DNA of 64,000 nt. It comes from JAAOIF01 sp965206195 (GTDB lineage Bacteria > Pseudomonadota > Gammaproteobacteria > PS1 > Pseudothioglobaceae). The stretch lies in contig CBDBIZ010000011.1 in the NCBI GenBank assembly GCA_965206195.1, positions 1,240,001-1,304,000 on the forward strand, given 5' to 3'. Below are positions 1 through 7,798 of the stretch, one piece after another. The translations under genes were made by a program, and so were the position numbers. The notes under the pieces are model-generated. The model was given only the letters and a program-made list of their open reading frames with translations. It was not told where the DNA came from and made no database searches. The stretch's first letter is position 1, and every line of letters begins with the position of its first letter.

Positions 1-248
1 TGTGCAGTATTCCACTCACAACTGAAGTGCAAAGTTATATTGACAACACTACCGATTGGTGTACGGTGCTGGCAGGTGATGACTACGAACTGTGCTTTAC
101 TGTGCCAGTAGAAAAACTATCAACCATTGTACAATTGCAATCTCGTATTGATATTAAATTAACCCAAATTGGGGTGATTGATAATTCAATGAAACTACAT
201 AGAAACAGTGATTTTGATAGACCTTGTAAGGCATATCAGCATTTTTAA
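1..248 (+). CDS. thiL: Thiamine-monophosphate kinase, C-terminal fragment
   Basis: The window opens inside this gene; the frame is open from base 3 to the stop at 246-248. ThiL phosphorylates thiamine monophosphate to the diphosphate cofactor. The visible tail carries the AGDDYELCF motif, which matches the conserved GGDDYELLFT-like strand of ThiL. A GTG at 27 could look like a start, but the frame continues upstream with residues that fit ThiL, so the true start lies outside the window. The 3' end overlaps convergent dksA by 4 bases. Confidence 0.8.
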   Translation, partial: CSIPLTTEVQSYIDNTTDWCTVLAGDDYELCFTVPVEKLSTIVQLQSRIDIKLTQIGVIDNSMKLHRNSDFDRPCKAYQHF

Positions 249-655
249 ACTTCTTTTTTCTCAGCAATAGTTTTACAATCAATACACTCGTCTGCAGTAG
301 GGCGCGCCTCTAGGCGTATTAAGCTAATTTCAGCACCACAAGTTTTACAATAACCATAATCACCAAGCTCGATAATATGTAGCGTTTTTTCAATTTTGTT
401 AATCAGTTTTCTTTCACGATCGCGGGTTCTAAGTTCGAGTGCAAATTCTTCTTCAAGTGTTGCTCTATCATTAATATCAGCTACTTGGGTGGAGTCTTCT
501 TGGATGTGATTAATGGTTGATTCTGCATCACTAATAAGTTGGTCTTTCCAAGCATTAAGTTTGTTTTTAAAATGCTCAATCTGTTTTAAATTCATAAATT
601 CTTCATCTTTAGCGGGATGATAAGCAGAAATATCTTCGAAATTAGGCTCTGACAT
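245..655 (-). CDS. dksA: RNA polymerase-binding transcription factor DksA
   Basis: 136 residues, a little short of the usual 150. DksA inserts a coiled coil into the RNA polymerase secondary channel and works with ppGpp to tune rRNA and amino-acid promoters. The central part is a charged coiled coil. The C-terminus holds the four-cysteine zinc finger CKTC (about 103-106) and CIDC (about 124-127). It converges with thiL. Confidence 0.93.
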   Translation of the reverse strand: MSEPNFEDISAYHPAKDEEFMNLKQIEHFKNKLNAWKDQLISDAESTINHIQEDSTQVADINDRATLEEEFALELRTRDRERKLINKIEKTLHIIELGDYGYCKTCGAEISLIRLEARPTADECIDCKTIAEKKEV

Positions 656-746
656 AATGTGTATGCTTAATAAAAGGTAATATTTTTACCAAAACTCACT
701 TAAAATAGCAATTTATTTTTTTATTTTATTTTTTATTTATTTACTT

Positions 747-1520
747 ATGACATCAAAAACAACATTAAAAGCACTCATTTTTGATGTGGATGGTACATTG
801 GCAAATACTGAGCGCGATGGGCATCTGAGGGCTTTTAATTTAGCCTTTCAAAAGCTTGGACTGGATTGGGTTTGGTCAAGCGCACTGTATCACAAATTGT
901 TAGATGTAACTGGCGGACAATTACGTATTAAGCATTATGTAAAAAAATATAACCCCAGTTTTAAGCATGATGATATGGATGCTTTTGCAGCTAGCGTACA
1001 TAAACTCAAAACTAATATTTATGTTCGTCTAATGGATGAGGGGGTGATTCCTTTAAGAGCAGGCGTTAAGCGTTTATTTATAGAAGCACAACAGGCAGGT
1101 TTGCGCTTGGCTATTGCTACCACCACTACACCTGCCAATGTTGATGCATTGCTTGCTAACACCTTGGGACGTGATGCGCTAGACTGGTTCGAAGTGATTG
1201 GTGCGGGTGATTGTGTGCCTAATCTAAAACCAGCAGGCGATATTTATAGTTATGTTTTAGAGAAAATGAATCTACATCCATCAGCATGTTTGGCATTTGA
1301 AGACTCTCGTAATGGCATTATTGCTGCCACGGAAGCAGGGCTTAAAAGCGTTATTACTGTGAATGAATACACACTTGAACATACTTTTGATGATGCTTTG
1401 GTTGTGCTTAATCACTTAGGTGAGCCAGATCAACCATTTCGCGTACTTGAGGGTGAGGTTGCTAATACCAATTATGTAACTGTTGACTATCTGAGGACAT
1501 TGCATGCAAAACATTATTGA
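747..1520 (+). CDS. HAD-superfamily phosphatase, CbbY-like
   Basis: 257 residues. HAD motif I, FDVDGT, is at 12-17 with both catalytic Asp residues; motif IV appears as AFEDSRNGI near 186. The insertion after motif I fits subfamily IA with a helical cap, as in CbbY (xylulose-1,5-bisphosphate phosphatase) of autotrophs. A related phosphoglycolate phosphatase-like or beta-phosphoglucomutase-like role cannot be excluded. The stop overlaps the ilvA start by 17 bases, so the two are probably cotranscribed. A CbbY role would fit a Calvin-cycle organism, but no cbb genes are in the window. Confidence 0.8.
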   Translation: MTSKTTLKALIFDVDGTLANTERDGHLRAFNLAFQKLGLDWVWSSALYHKLLDVTGGQLRIKHYVKKYNPSFKHDDMDAFAASVHKLKTNIYVRLMDEGVIPLRAGVKRLFIEAQQAGLRLAIATTTTPANVDALLANTLGRDALDWFEVIGAGDCVPNLKPAGDIYSYVLEKMNLHPSACLAFEDSRNGIIAATEAGLKSVITVNEYTLEHTFDDALVVLNHLGEPDQPFRVLEGEVANTNYVTVDYLRTLHAKHY

Positions 1521-2997
1521 TTTAGCTGACAATACCCGTGTTTATCAGGTTGCTAGTGTTACGCCGCTGAGTTTGGCTCATTATCTTAGTATGCGTAGTG
1601 CTAATCAGATTTACCTAAAACGTGAAGATGAATCAGCAGTGCATTCATTTAAACTCAGGGGTGCATATCAAAAGATTTCAAGTCTTTCAGCTGAACAAAT
1701 GGCCAAAGGTGTGGTGACATCAAGCGCGGGAAATCATGCACAAGGTGTGGCTTTGTCAGCGCAGAAATTAGGGATTGAAGCGGTTATTGTTATGCCGCTT
1801 TCCACCCCAAAAATTAAAGTACAGGCGGTTGAACAATTCGGTGCTAAGGTAGTATTATATGGTGATGTGTATGATGATGCTTGTCAATATGCCAAACAAC
1901 TAGAGCAGCAGCAAGATTTGGTGTTTATTCACCCTTATGACGATATTGAAGTGATGGCAGGTCAGGCAACTATTGGCAAAGAATTACTAGAACAAATGCC
2001 AAATATGGATAAAGTTTTTGTCCCTGTGGGCGGCGGCGGTTTGATTGCTGGTGTGGGAGCGTACATTAAACACTATGCACCTAATGTGCAAATTATTGGG
2101 GTAGAGCCAAATGATTCACCCACACTTTACCAAGCATTCAAAAATGCCAAGCGTATTGTGTTGCCAGAAGTTGGTCGTTTTGCTGATGGAGTAGCAATTA
2201 AACAAATCGGCGAACAAACTTATGAAATTGCCAAACAAGTGGTGGATGATGTGGTCTTGGTTAGCAATGATGAAATCTGTGCGGCGATTAAAGACATTTA
2301 TGAAGACATGCGCTCTATTGCCGAGCCTTCTGGCGCATTGTCAACCGCAGGGGCGAAGAAATACATTCAGCAGCATGCACTCAAAAATGAAAAAATTGTG
2401 TCAATTGTATCAGGCTCAAATGTGAATTTTGATCGTTTGCGTTATATTGCAGAGCGTGCTGATTTGGGTGAACAGAATGAAGCCATTATTGCTGCCACTA
2501 TTGCTGAGCAACCAGGCAGTTTTCTGGCGTTTTGTCAGTTGTTAGATAATCATGCTATTACGGAATTTAATTATCGTTATGCTGCCAATCATCAAGCCCG
2601 TATTTTTGTTGGTGTGGGTTTAGAGCAAGGCGCAAGTGAGAAACAAACCTTAATTAGCAAACTCTCTCAATCTTTTGATATTTTGGACATGAGCGAAAAT
2701 ACCATTGCAAAAACCCATATTCGTTATATGGTGGGCGGACGCGCTGATGTGAGCAACGAAGTCTTATATCGTTTTGAGTTTCCCGAGCGTCCTGGCGCCT
2801 TGTTAGAATTTTTACAAAAAGTAGGTAGTAAGTGGAACATATCATTGTTTCATTATCGTAATCATGGGGCTGATTTTGGTCGTGTACTGATTGGTTTGCA
2901 GGTCAAAAATATAGCCGAACTTGAGCAAAGTTTTGACGAACTAGGCTATTTTTACCAAAACGAAACCAACAACGCTGCTTATCAATATTTTCTGTAA
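1504..2997 (+). CDS. ilvA: Threonine ammonia-lyase, biosynthetic
   Basis: 497 residues, the full length for the biosynthetic enzyme with two ACT-like domains. It converts L-threonine to 2-oxobutanoate, the first committed step to isoleucine. The PLP lysine lies in SFKLRGA (K50), followed by SSAGNHAQG and the glycine loop VGGGGLIAG that cradles the PLP phosphate. The C-terminal part (about 330-497) carries two ACT-like regions with FPERPGALLEF, the usual site of isoleucine feedback. ilvE lies elsewhere in the window at 51.5 kb. Confidence 0.95.
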   Translation: MQNIIDLADNTRVYQVASVTPLSLAHYLSMRSANQIYLKREDESAVHSFKLRGAYQKISSLSAEQMAKGVVTSSAGNHAQGVALSAQKLGIEAVIVMPLSTPKIKVQAVEQFGAKVVLYGDVYDDACQYAKQLEQQQDLVFIHPYDDIEVMAGQATIGKELLEQMPNMDKVFVPVGGGGLIAGVGAYIKHYAPNVQIIGVEPNDSPTLYQAFKNAKRIVLPEVGRFADGVAIKQIGEQTYEIAKQVVDDVVLVSNDEICAAIKDIYEDMRSIAEPSGALSTAGAKKYIQQHALKNEKIVSIVSGSNVNFDRLRYIAERADLGEQNEAIIAATIAEQPGSFLAFCQLLDNHAITEFNYRYAANHQARIFVGVGLEQGASEKQTLISKLSQSFDILDMSENTIAKTHIRYMVGGRADVSNEVLYRFEFPERPGALLEFLQKVGSKWNISLFHYRNHGADFGRVLIGLQVKNIAELEQSFDELGYFYQNETNNAAYQYFL

Positions 2998-3004
2998 TAA
3001 CAAA

Positions 3005-3014
3005 GGGGGGGGGG
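3005..3014 (+). repeat. G10 homopolymer at the ribosome-binding site
   Basis: Ten consecutive G residues lie directly before the start codon of the small lipoprotein gene at 3019 and take the place of a normal Shine-Dalgarno and spacer. Such tracts can change length by slippage. A change here would alter the spacing or strength of initiation. Confidence 0.6.
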
Positions 3015-3018
3015 TTAT

Positions 3019-3327
3019 ATGCATCAAATTGTAACTGCTATTATGTTACTGTTGTTATTCGGTTGCAATAGTCAAAATTTAACTGAGCAGGAATACAAGC
3101 AACAAAATCAAGTGACGACCATTGTGTCAGATGTTTTATTTGATAAAGATATCAGTGATTTGGCATCGTACAATATTAGAAAAAACTCTGAAATAGTCAT
3201 ATTGTTTGATTCAAAAGTGCCCAGTAAAAAATATACTGAAGTGGTTGAGTACTTGCGCAATCATCCTGCTATTGATGTAGTTTATGCTGAGCAAGATGGC
3301 GCAGAAGTTTGCTCTGTGCGGTTGTGA
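3019..3327 (+). CDS. Small predicted lipoprotein
   Basis: 102 residues. The N-terminus is a short hydrophobic segment ending in the lipobox LLFGC (Cys16), so the mature protein should be lipid-anchored. The rest is soluble with no family I recognise. The C-terminal stretch VVEYLRNHPAIDVVYAEQDG resembles FtsX-type or peptidase-inhibitor strands only loosely. Its stop TGA overlaps a GTG start of the acetyltransferase, which suggests translational coupling. Translation begins just after a G10 tract. Confidence 0.6.
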   Translation: MHQIVTAIMLLLLFGCNSQNLTEQEYKQQNQVTTIVSDVLFDKDISDLASYNIRKNSEIVILFDSKVPSKKYTEVVEYLRNHPAIDVVYAEQDGAEVCSVRL

Positions 3328-3734
3328 ATCTTGTTCTGAGAAAGGTAAAACAGCAAGACTTTGAACAACTTTACCAATTAGATAAATTGAGCGATCCGCT
3401 GCATCATTGGCAGCAGGATTATTTTGGCAAAGACCAAACGTTGGTTGCCTTGATTGAGGATAAAATCGTTGGCTTTGTGAATTATCAAATCACTGATGTG
3501 ATTGATATTCTGCGGATTTCTACTCATGTTCAATATCACCGCTGCGGTGTTGCGAGTCGCTTGTTGAATGCGTTGAAAATTAAACAACTGCCAATGATAT
3601 TAGAAATGCGTGCTAGTAATAAAGCAGCGAATGTATTGTATCAACGCCATGGTTTTAGTCAAATTACCCTACGCAAAGGCTACTACCGTAATGGTGAGAA
3701 TGCTATAATCATGCGTTTTAAAATGAACAATTAA
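3324..3734 (+). CDS. GNAT N-acetyltransferase, RimI-like
   Basis: 136 residues from the GTG at 3324, chosen because GTGA overlaps the upstream stop; a TTG at 3309 is an alternative. The GNAT fold is visible. The acetyl-CoA loop appears as HVQYHRCGVASRLL, matching the R/Q-x-x-G-x-G/A signature, and the C-terminal motif ANVLYQRHGF is typical of RimI, which acetylates the N-terminus of ribosomal protein S18. The substrate is inferred. The next gene, icd, starts one base after the stop. Confidence 0.75.
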   Translation: MNLVLRKVKQQDFEQLYQLDKLSDPLHHWQQDYFGKDQTLVALIEDKIVGFVNYQITDVIDILRISTHVQYHRCGVASRLLNALKIKQLPMILEMRASNKAANVLYQRHGFSQITLRKGYYRNGENAIIMRFKMNN

Positions 3735-4988
3735 ATGATGAATTATCAACACATTCAGGTGCCAGAAAATGGCAAAAAAATCATTTTTAAAGAGGGTGTT
3801 ATTCAAGTGCCCAATCATCCAATTATTGGCTACATTGAAGGTGATGGGATTGGCGTGGATGTCTCCCCAGTGATGAAAAAAGTGATTGATGCAATTGTTA
3901 ATAAGACTTATGGCGACTCAAAAGCTATTGCTTGGATGGAGATTTATGCTGGTGAAAAAGCCAATGCCAAATATGGTGAATATTTGCCCCAAGAAACCTT
4001 AGATGCTATTCAAAAGTTTGCTGTTACCATTAAAGGGCCTCTTACCACACCAGTGGGCGGTGGTATGCGCTCGCTCAATGTCACTATTCGTCAAGCATTA
4101 GACTTGTTTGTTTGTCAGCGTCCTGTGCAATATTTTACTGGCACGCCAACGCCAGTTAAAGTGCCTGAAAAGGTGGATATGGTAATTTTTAGAGAAAACT
4201 CTGAAGACATCTATGCAGGTATTGAATATCAAGCAGGCACAAACGAGGTGAAAAAAGTCATTAATTTTTTGCAAAATGAAATGGGTGTGACTAAGATTCG
4301 CTTTCCTGAAACCTCAGGCATTGGTATTAAACCGGTGTCTAAAGAAGGTACACAGCGTTTGGTGCGGGCTGCTATTCGCTATGCAATTGACAATGATAAA
4401 GATTCAGTCACCCTAGTGCATAAGGGTAATATTATGAAATTTACCGAAGGTGGTTTTAGAGACTGGGGTTATGAATTAGCGCAAAACGAATTTGGTGCCA
4501 TTTTAATTGGCGATGGACCGTGGTGCACATTCAAAAATCCCAATACAGGCACTATTATTACCGTGAAAGATGTGATTGCCGATGCATTTTTACAACAAAT
4601 TTTATTGCGTCCAGAGGAGTATTCAGTGATTGCCACACTTAATCTCAACGGTGATTATGTCTCCGATGCTTTGGCAGCCCAAGTGGGCGGTATTGGCATT
4701 GCTCCAGGTGCGAATCTTTCAGACACCACAGCCGTATTTGAAGCCACACATGGTACAGCACCAAAATATACAGGGCTCAACAAAGTCAATCCCGGTTCAA
4801 TTATTCTGAGTGCAGAAATGATGTTACGACACATGGGCTGGACTGAGGCGGCTAATAAGGTGCTTGAAGCAATGTCTAAAGTGATTCAAAACAAAACCGT
4901 TACTTATGATTTAGCAAGGCTGATGCAGGGTGCTACTTTGTTATCTTGTTCTGAATTTGGTGATGCAATGATTGCATCGACCGCGTAA
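3735..4988 (+). CDS. icd: Isocitrate dehydrogenase (NADP-dependent type)
   Basis: 417 residues, full length for the E. coli-type enzyme that oxidises isocitrate to 2-oxoglutarate. The substrate loop RSLNVTIRQALDLF includes the regulatory serine, RENSEDIYAGIEY carries the isocitrate-binding residues, and HGTAPKYTGLNKVNPGS has the Lys and Tyr that fix NADP preference. The start is the first of two adjacent Met codons, immediately after the acetyltransferase stop. Confidence 0.95.
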   Translation: MMNYQHIQVPENGKKIIFKEGVIQVPNHPIIGYIEGDGIGVDVSPVMKKVIDAIVNKTYGDSKAIAWMEIYAGEKANAKYGEYLPQETLDAIQKFAVTIKGPLTTPVGGGMRSLNVTIRQALDLFVCQRPVQYFTGTPTPVKVPEKVDMVIFRENSEDIYAGIEYQAGTNEVKKVINFLQNEMGVTKIRFPETSGIGIKPVSKEGTQRLVRAAIRYAIDNDKDSVTLVHKGNIMKFTEGGFRDWGYELAQNEFGAILIGDGPWCTFKNPNTGTIITVKDVIADAFLQQILLRPEEYSVIATLNLNGDYVSDALAAQVGGIGIAPGANLSDTTAVFEATHGTAPKYTGLNKVNPGSIILSAEMMLRHMGWTEAANKVLEAMSKVIQNKTVTYDLARLMQGATLLSCSEFGDAMIASTA

Positions 4989-5054
4989 GTGGTGTATCAT
5001 AGCGGGCAGGCAGATGTTGAATCTGATTTTATTTATAAGTTTAAAGGAGAAAAC

Positions 5055-5585
5055 ATGAAAAACATGAAAAACATGAAAAACATGGTTGCAATTGCGAGTT
5101 TGACGCTCTCAGCAGTAGCAATCTCAGGCTGGGGTGGGAACAATTGGAATGGCAATAACCGTAATTGGGGTCCGTTTGATGGCGGTTCTAACTGGGGCCC
5201 TTTTAGAGGTGGTCAAAATTGGGGTCCGTTTGATGGCGGTTCTAACTGGGGCCCTTTTAGAGGTGGTCAAAATTGGGGTCCGTTTGATGGCGGCTCTAAC
5301 TGGGGTCCTTTTACAGGTGGTCAAAATTGGGGTCCTTTTAGGGGCGGTAACAATTGGATGAATAATACTGATTTTGGCTTAAACTTTGACACTAAGAATA
5401 CCACAGATACTAACGCTTCCGGCGTAGCTGATGGTTCTGTCTCTGGTATGGCTGACGCTCAAGCCAAAGGTGTTGCTGATGCTTACGCTAAAGGTCAGGC
5501 TGATGGCTTTGCTAAAGGTGTCGCCGATGCCTATGCCAAAGGTTATGCAGATGCAAAAGCCTCAGGTACTGGTAGTAGTAAATAG
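5055..5585 (+). CDS. Secreted Asn/Gly-rich repeat protein, sulfur-globule-like (paralogue 1)
   Basis: About 176 residues from the ATG at 5055, which follows AAAGGAG; the reading frame upstream is not part of the gene. The start shows a fourfold KNM codon repeat, then a signal peptide ending near AISG. The middle is a run of NWGPFxGG units, with an 18-residue double unit repeated in tandem. The tail alternates ADAYAKG-like heptads (AKGVADAYAKGQADGFAKG). This composition and layout resemble sulfur-globule envelope proteins of sulfur oxidisers, but I cannot confirm homology. Two paralogues follow. Confidence 0.7.
   Translation: MKNMKNMKNMVAIASLTLSAVAISGWGGNNWNGNNRNWGPFDGGSNWGPFRGGQNWGPFDGGSNWGPFRGGQNWGPFDGGSNWGPFTGGQNWGPFRGGNNWMNNTDFGLNFDTKNTTDTNASGVADGSVSGMADAQAKGVADAYAKGQADGFAKGVADAYAKGYADAKASGTGSSK
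5163..5342 (+). repeat. 54-bp in-frame tandem repeat
   Basis: A 54-bp unit starting AATTGGGGTCCGTTTGATGG and encoding an 18-residue double NWGPF module is repeated about three times with near identity, plus a partial unit. High nucleotide identity implies recent expansion or ongoing slippage and gene conversion. Confidence 0.8.
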
Positions 5586-5602
5586 CCAATCATTAGTAAC
5601 TA

Positions 5603-5643
5603 AAAAAACCAGCATCTTGATTATTTAGGGTGTTGGTTTTTTA
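5603..5643 (+). terminator. Rho-independent terminator
   Basis: AACCAGCATC pairs imperfectly (G-T pairs) with GGTGTTGGTT across a short AT loop, followed by TTTTTTAT. It lies 20 bases after the first repeat-protein gene and should separate it from the next. Confidence 0.7.
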
Positions 5644-5735
5644 TCGTATACGGTGTTTTTAAATAAAATAAAATAATAACAAACCCCCAACACCAACACT
5701 TTCGACATGATTACAAAATATATATTAGAATATAA

Positions 5736-5763
5736 TTGACTTCTAATATATTTACGGTATAAT
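5736..5763 (+). promoter_or_regulatory. Sigma-70 promoter of paralogue 2
   Basis: TTGACT (5736-5741) and TATAAT (5758-5763) are separated by 16 bases. The transcript would have a leader of about 130 nt before the ATG at 5898, with a CAACATC/GATGTTG hairpin near 5822-5852. The rest of the 312-base gap after paralogue 1 is AT-rich and shows no gene. Confidence 0.6.
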
Positions 5764-5897
5764 ACCCATTTATCAAAATCATCAGGTGGTTTTAAACTAA
5801 ATGATAAACCCAGTGATTTGATACAACATCAAAAAAATAGTGAAAGATGTTGAAGTTTTAAAATAATCAATAACAATAACTAATCTAGGAGAATAAC

Positions 5898-6401
5898 ATG
5901 AAAAAAATTATCGCAATCACGGCTTTAGTAGCAGCCACATCAGCTTCGGCTTTTTGGGGTAACAATAACAACGGCTCTAACTGGGGCGGCGCTTCTAACT
6001 ACGGTCCTTTTGACAGTGGTTCTAACTGGGGGCCTTTTAACTCAGGTTCTAACTGGGGTCCATTTAATAGTGGCAGCAACTGGGGTCCTTTCAATGGTGG
6101 TTCTAATGCTGGTCCTTTCAACGGTGCTTCTAACTGGGGTCCTTTTAAAGGCGGTAACAACTGGTTGAACGACACTGATTTTGGTCTTAAGTTTAACACC
6201 AAGAACACCACTGATACGAATGCTTCTGGCGTGGCTGATGGCAGTGCTAAAGGTGTTGCTGATGCAACTGTCAAAGGCCAAGCTGATGCTTATGCTAAAG
6301 GTCAGGCTGACGCTTTTGCTAAAGCACAAGCTGATGCTTATGCTAAAGGCTATGCAGACGCAATCGCTAAAGGCAAAGTCTCTTCAATTGACGTCAAGTA
6401 A
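5898..6401 (+). CDS. Secreted Asn/Gly-rich repeat protein, sulfur-globule-like (paralogue 2)
   Basis: 167 residues with a clean signal peptide (MKKIIAITALVAATSASA) and a CTAGGAG ribosome-binding site. Seven to eight SNWGPF-type units follow, then a conserved bridge NNWLNDTDFGLKFNTKNTTD shared with paralogue 1, then a tail of ADAYAKG heptads. The repeats are less uniform at DNA level than in paralogue 1, so this copy is probably older. It has its own promoter and terminator, which suggests high independent expression. Confidence 0.72.
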   Translation: MKKIIAITALVAATSASAFWGNNNNGSNWGGASNYGPFDSGSNWGPFNSGSNWGPFNSGSNWGPFNGGSNAGPFNGASNWGPFKGGNNWLNDTDFGLKFNTKNTTDTNASGVADGSAKGVADATVKGQADAYAKGQADAFAKAQADAYAKGYADAIAKGKVSSIDVK

Positions 6402-6467
6402 TTGATTGATTGCAAGGCAGTAACGCTTTAATAGAGTTACTGGGCAAGTAAGCCAATAGAGCATAAA

Positions 6468-6491
6468 AGCCACCTGAGAGGGTGGTTTTTT
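6468..6491 (+). terminator. Rho-independent terminator
   Basis: GCCACC and GGGTGG form a stem around TGAGA, followed by six T residues, 70 bases after paralogue 2. Confidence 0.75.
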
Positions 6492-6561
6492 ATTGGAGAC
6501 ATTTCCATAAGTCCTAATGGTTTTTTTGACAATAGAGATTTTTCATAGGTACAATAAAATC

Positions 6562-7137
6562 ATGATTAAACATTCATTGAGTATTATTTTTTTCGTTACT
6601 ACGGTTGCATTTTCTGCTCCATGGATGCCGTGGGATAGTGCTAAAAATGATAACAACAGCAATTTTGTCCAACCGTGGATGCCGTGGAACGCCAATACCT
6701 CTCATAATACCAACTGGATGCCTTTTGATTTAGGCTCTAATTGGACGCCATTTAATTCCAGGTCAAATCTCAAACCAAAAGCCACGAACAACTGGGGACC
6801 ATTAAATTCAGCTCTAAATTGGGGTCCGATGAGTACAGTTGGTAATTGGGTTAATGATACTAATTTTAATATTTATTTCAAAACTAATAATAAGGCAAAA
6901 ACTACAGGTATTGCCAATACAAATGCAAAATATACTGGTGCATTGCATAATCAATTATTTGGCAAAAATGAAGGTTATGCCAACGCTCAGGCAGATGCTT
7001 ATTACGAAGGTCTGGCTAATTACTACAACAAAATCAAAAATCAGAATAGTTATTATGGCTATAAAAGTAGTCGATCTTTTGATTATATGCCAAAAATGGA
7101 TAATAGTTTTCCAGCACCCGTTATCAACCTTAAATAA
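6562..7137 (+). CDS. Divergent secreted WMPW/WGPF repeat protein (paralogue 3)
   Basis: 191 residues from the ATG at 6562; an upstream in-frame start is less likely because the signal peptide begins at MIKHSLSII. Repeat units are degenerate (PWMPW, NWMPF, NWTPF, NWGPL). The bridge NWVNDTNFNIYFKTNN matches the NNWxNDTDF bridge of the other two, and the tail has only one clear ADAYYEG heptad. It is a diverged or decaying third copy that still has an open frame. It lies just upstream of the tRNA-Asn gene and the conjugative element. Confidence 0.62.
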   Translation: MIKHSLSIIFFVTTVAFSAPWMPWDSAKNDNNSNFVQPWMPWNANTSHNTNWMPFDLGSNWTPFNSRSNLKPKATNNWGPLNSALNWGPMSTVGNWVNDTNFNIYFKTNNKAKTTGIANTNAKYTGALHNQLFGKNEGYANAQADAYYEGLANYYNKIKNQNSYYGYKSSRSFDYMPKMDNSFPAPVINLK

Positions 7138-7160
7138 AGCATAAATAAGTAATTTTTAGA

Positions 7161-7188
7161 TTGACTAAAATTAAGTTTTCATTATAAT
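7161..7188 (+). promoter_or_regulatory. Promoter of tRNA-Asn
   Basis: TTGACT (7161-7166) and TATAAT (7183-7188) with a 16-base spacer end 26 bases before the tRNA. A GC-rich GCGCC follows the -10 box, as is common at stable-RNA promoters. Confidence 0.7.
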
Positions 7189-7214
7189 TCGCGCCTTGAC
7201 GCCACAGTTATTAT

Positions 7215-7290
7215 TCCTCGATAGCTCAGTTGGTAGAGCAACGGACTGTTAATCCGTTTGTCCCTGGTTCGAGCCCAGGTCGAGGAGCCA
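7215..7290 (+). tRNA. tRNA-Asn (GTT)
   Basis: 76 bases including an encoded CCA. The acceptor stem TCCTCGA/TCGAGGA is fully paired, the D arm is GCTC...GAGC, the anticodon loop CTGTTAA has GTT at 7248-7250, and the T arm is CCTGG TTCGAGC CCAGG. It is the left boundary of the conjugative element, whose direct repeat covers the anticodon arm. Confidence 0.96.
7237..7256 (+). repeat. Left attachment core (anticodon arm of tRNA-Asn)
   Basis: The 20-bp sequence is identical to 44582-44601. It spans the end of the D arm and the whole anticodon arm, a common crossover site for tyrosine integrases that use tRNA genes. Confidence 0.75.
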
Positions 7291-7471
7291 AATTCATAAA
7301 CTTTAGTTAAAAAACGACTTCTAATTATAGTTTATCAAGTTTGTTGATTCATACAAATTTTTATTAATTTAAAAATTTTATGAATAAAACAAGCAAAAAT
7401 ACAATATTCAAAGTTACCTGCAGCCACGCTCTAGGGCTTTGTTCGTCTGTTATAAACATTGTCACTAAAAG

Positions 7472-7697
7472 AAAGTTACCCCTATCCGCAATTAGTTACT
7501 CCTATCCGCAATTAGTTACCCTTTTCGTTAAAAAAGATAAATATAACCAACTTGAAACCCTTGTCGTTAATGGTTTTAAAAACATTAGTTACCCTTTTTC
7601 CCAAATTAGTTACTCCTATCCGCAATTAGTTACCCTTTTTCCCAAATTAGTTACCCTTTTATCCCAAATTAGTTACCTTTTATCTCAAATTAGTTAC
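7472..7697 (+). other. Iteron array, candidate replication origin
   Basis: ATTAGTTAC occurs eight times, at 7491, 7511, 7584, 7605, 7625, 7646, 7668 and 7689, plus a partial copy at 7472. Except for one gap of 73, spacings are 20-22 bases, that is two helical turns, so all sites face the same side of the DNA. Position just upstream of a Rep_3-like initiator is the classic layout of an iteron-controlled plasmid origin. A reading frame across these repeats (7380-7802) is a by-product of the repeat, not a gene. Confidence 0.85.
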
Positions 7698-7798
7698 CCT
7701 AGCGGCTTGAAAAGTATTACTACTAAGCCAAAAAAGTGTTATCCACTTAAACTACTAAAAGCATTAATCAAATTAGTAATAAAACGGGAGGCTTTTTT

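Noticed and set aside
5124..6329. Several open frames on the opposite strand or other frames of the repeat-protein genes
   Set aside because: They arise from the regular codon repeats of the real genes; composition (Thr/Arg or Pro/Leu runs) is not natural.
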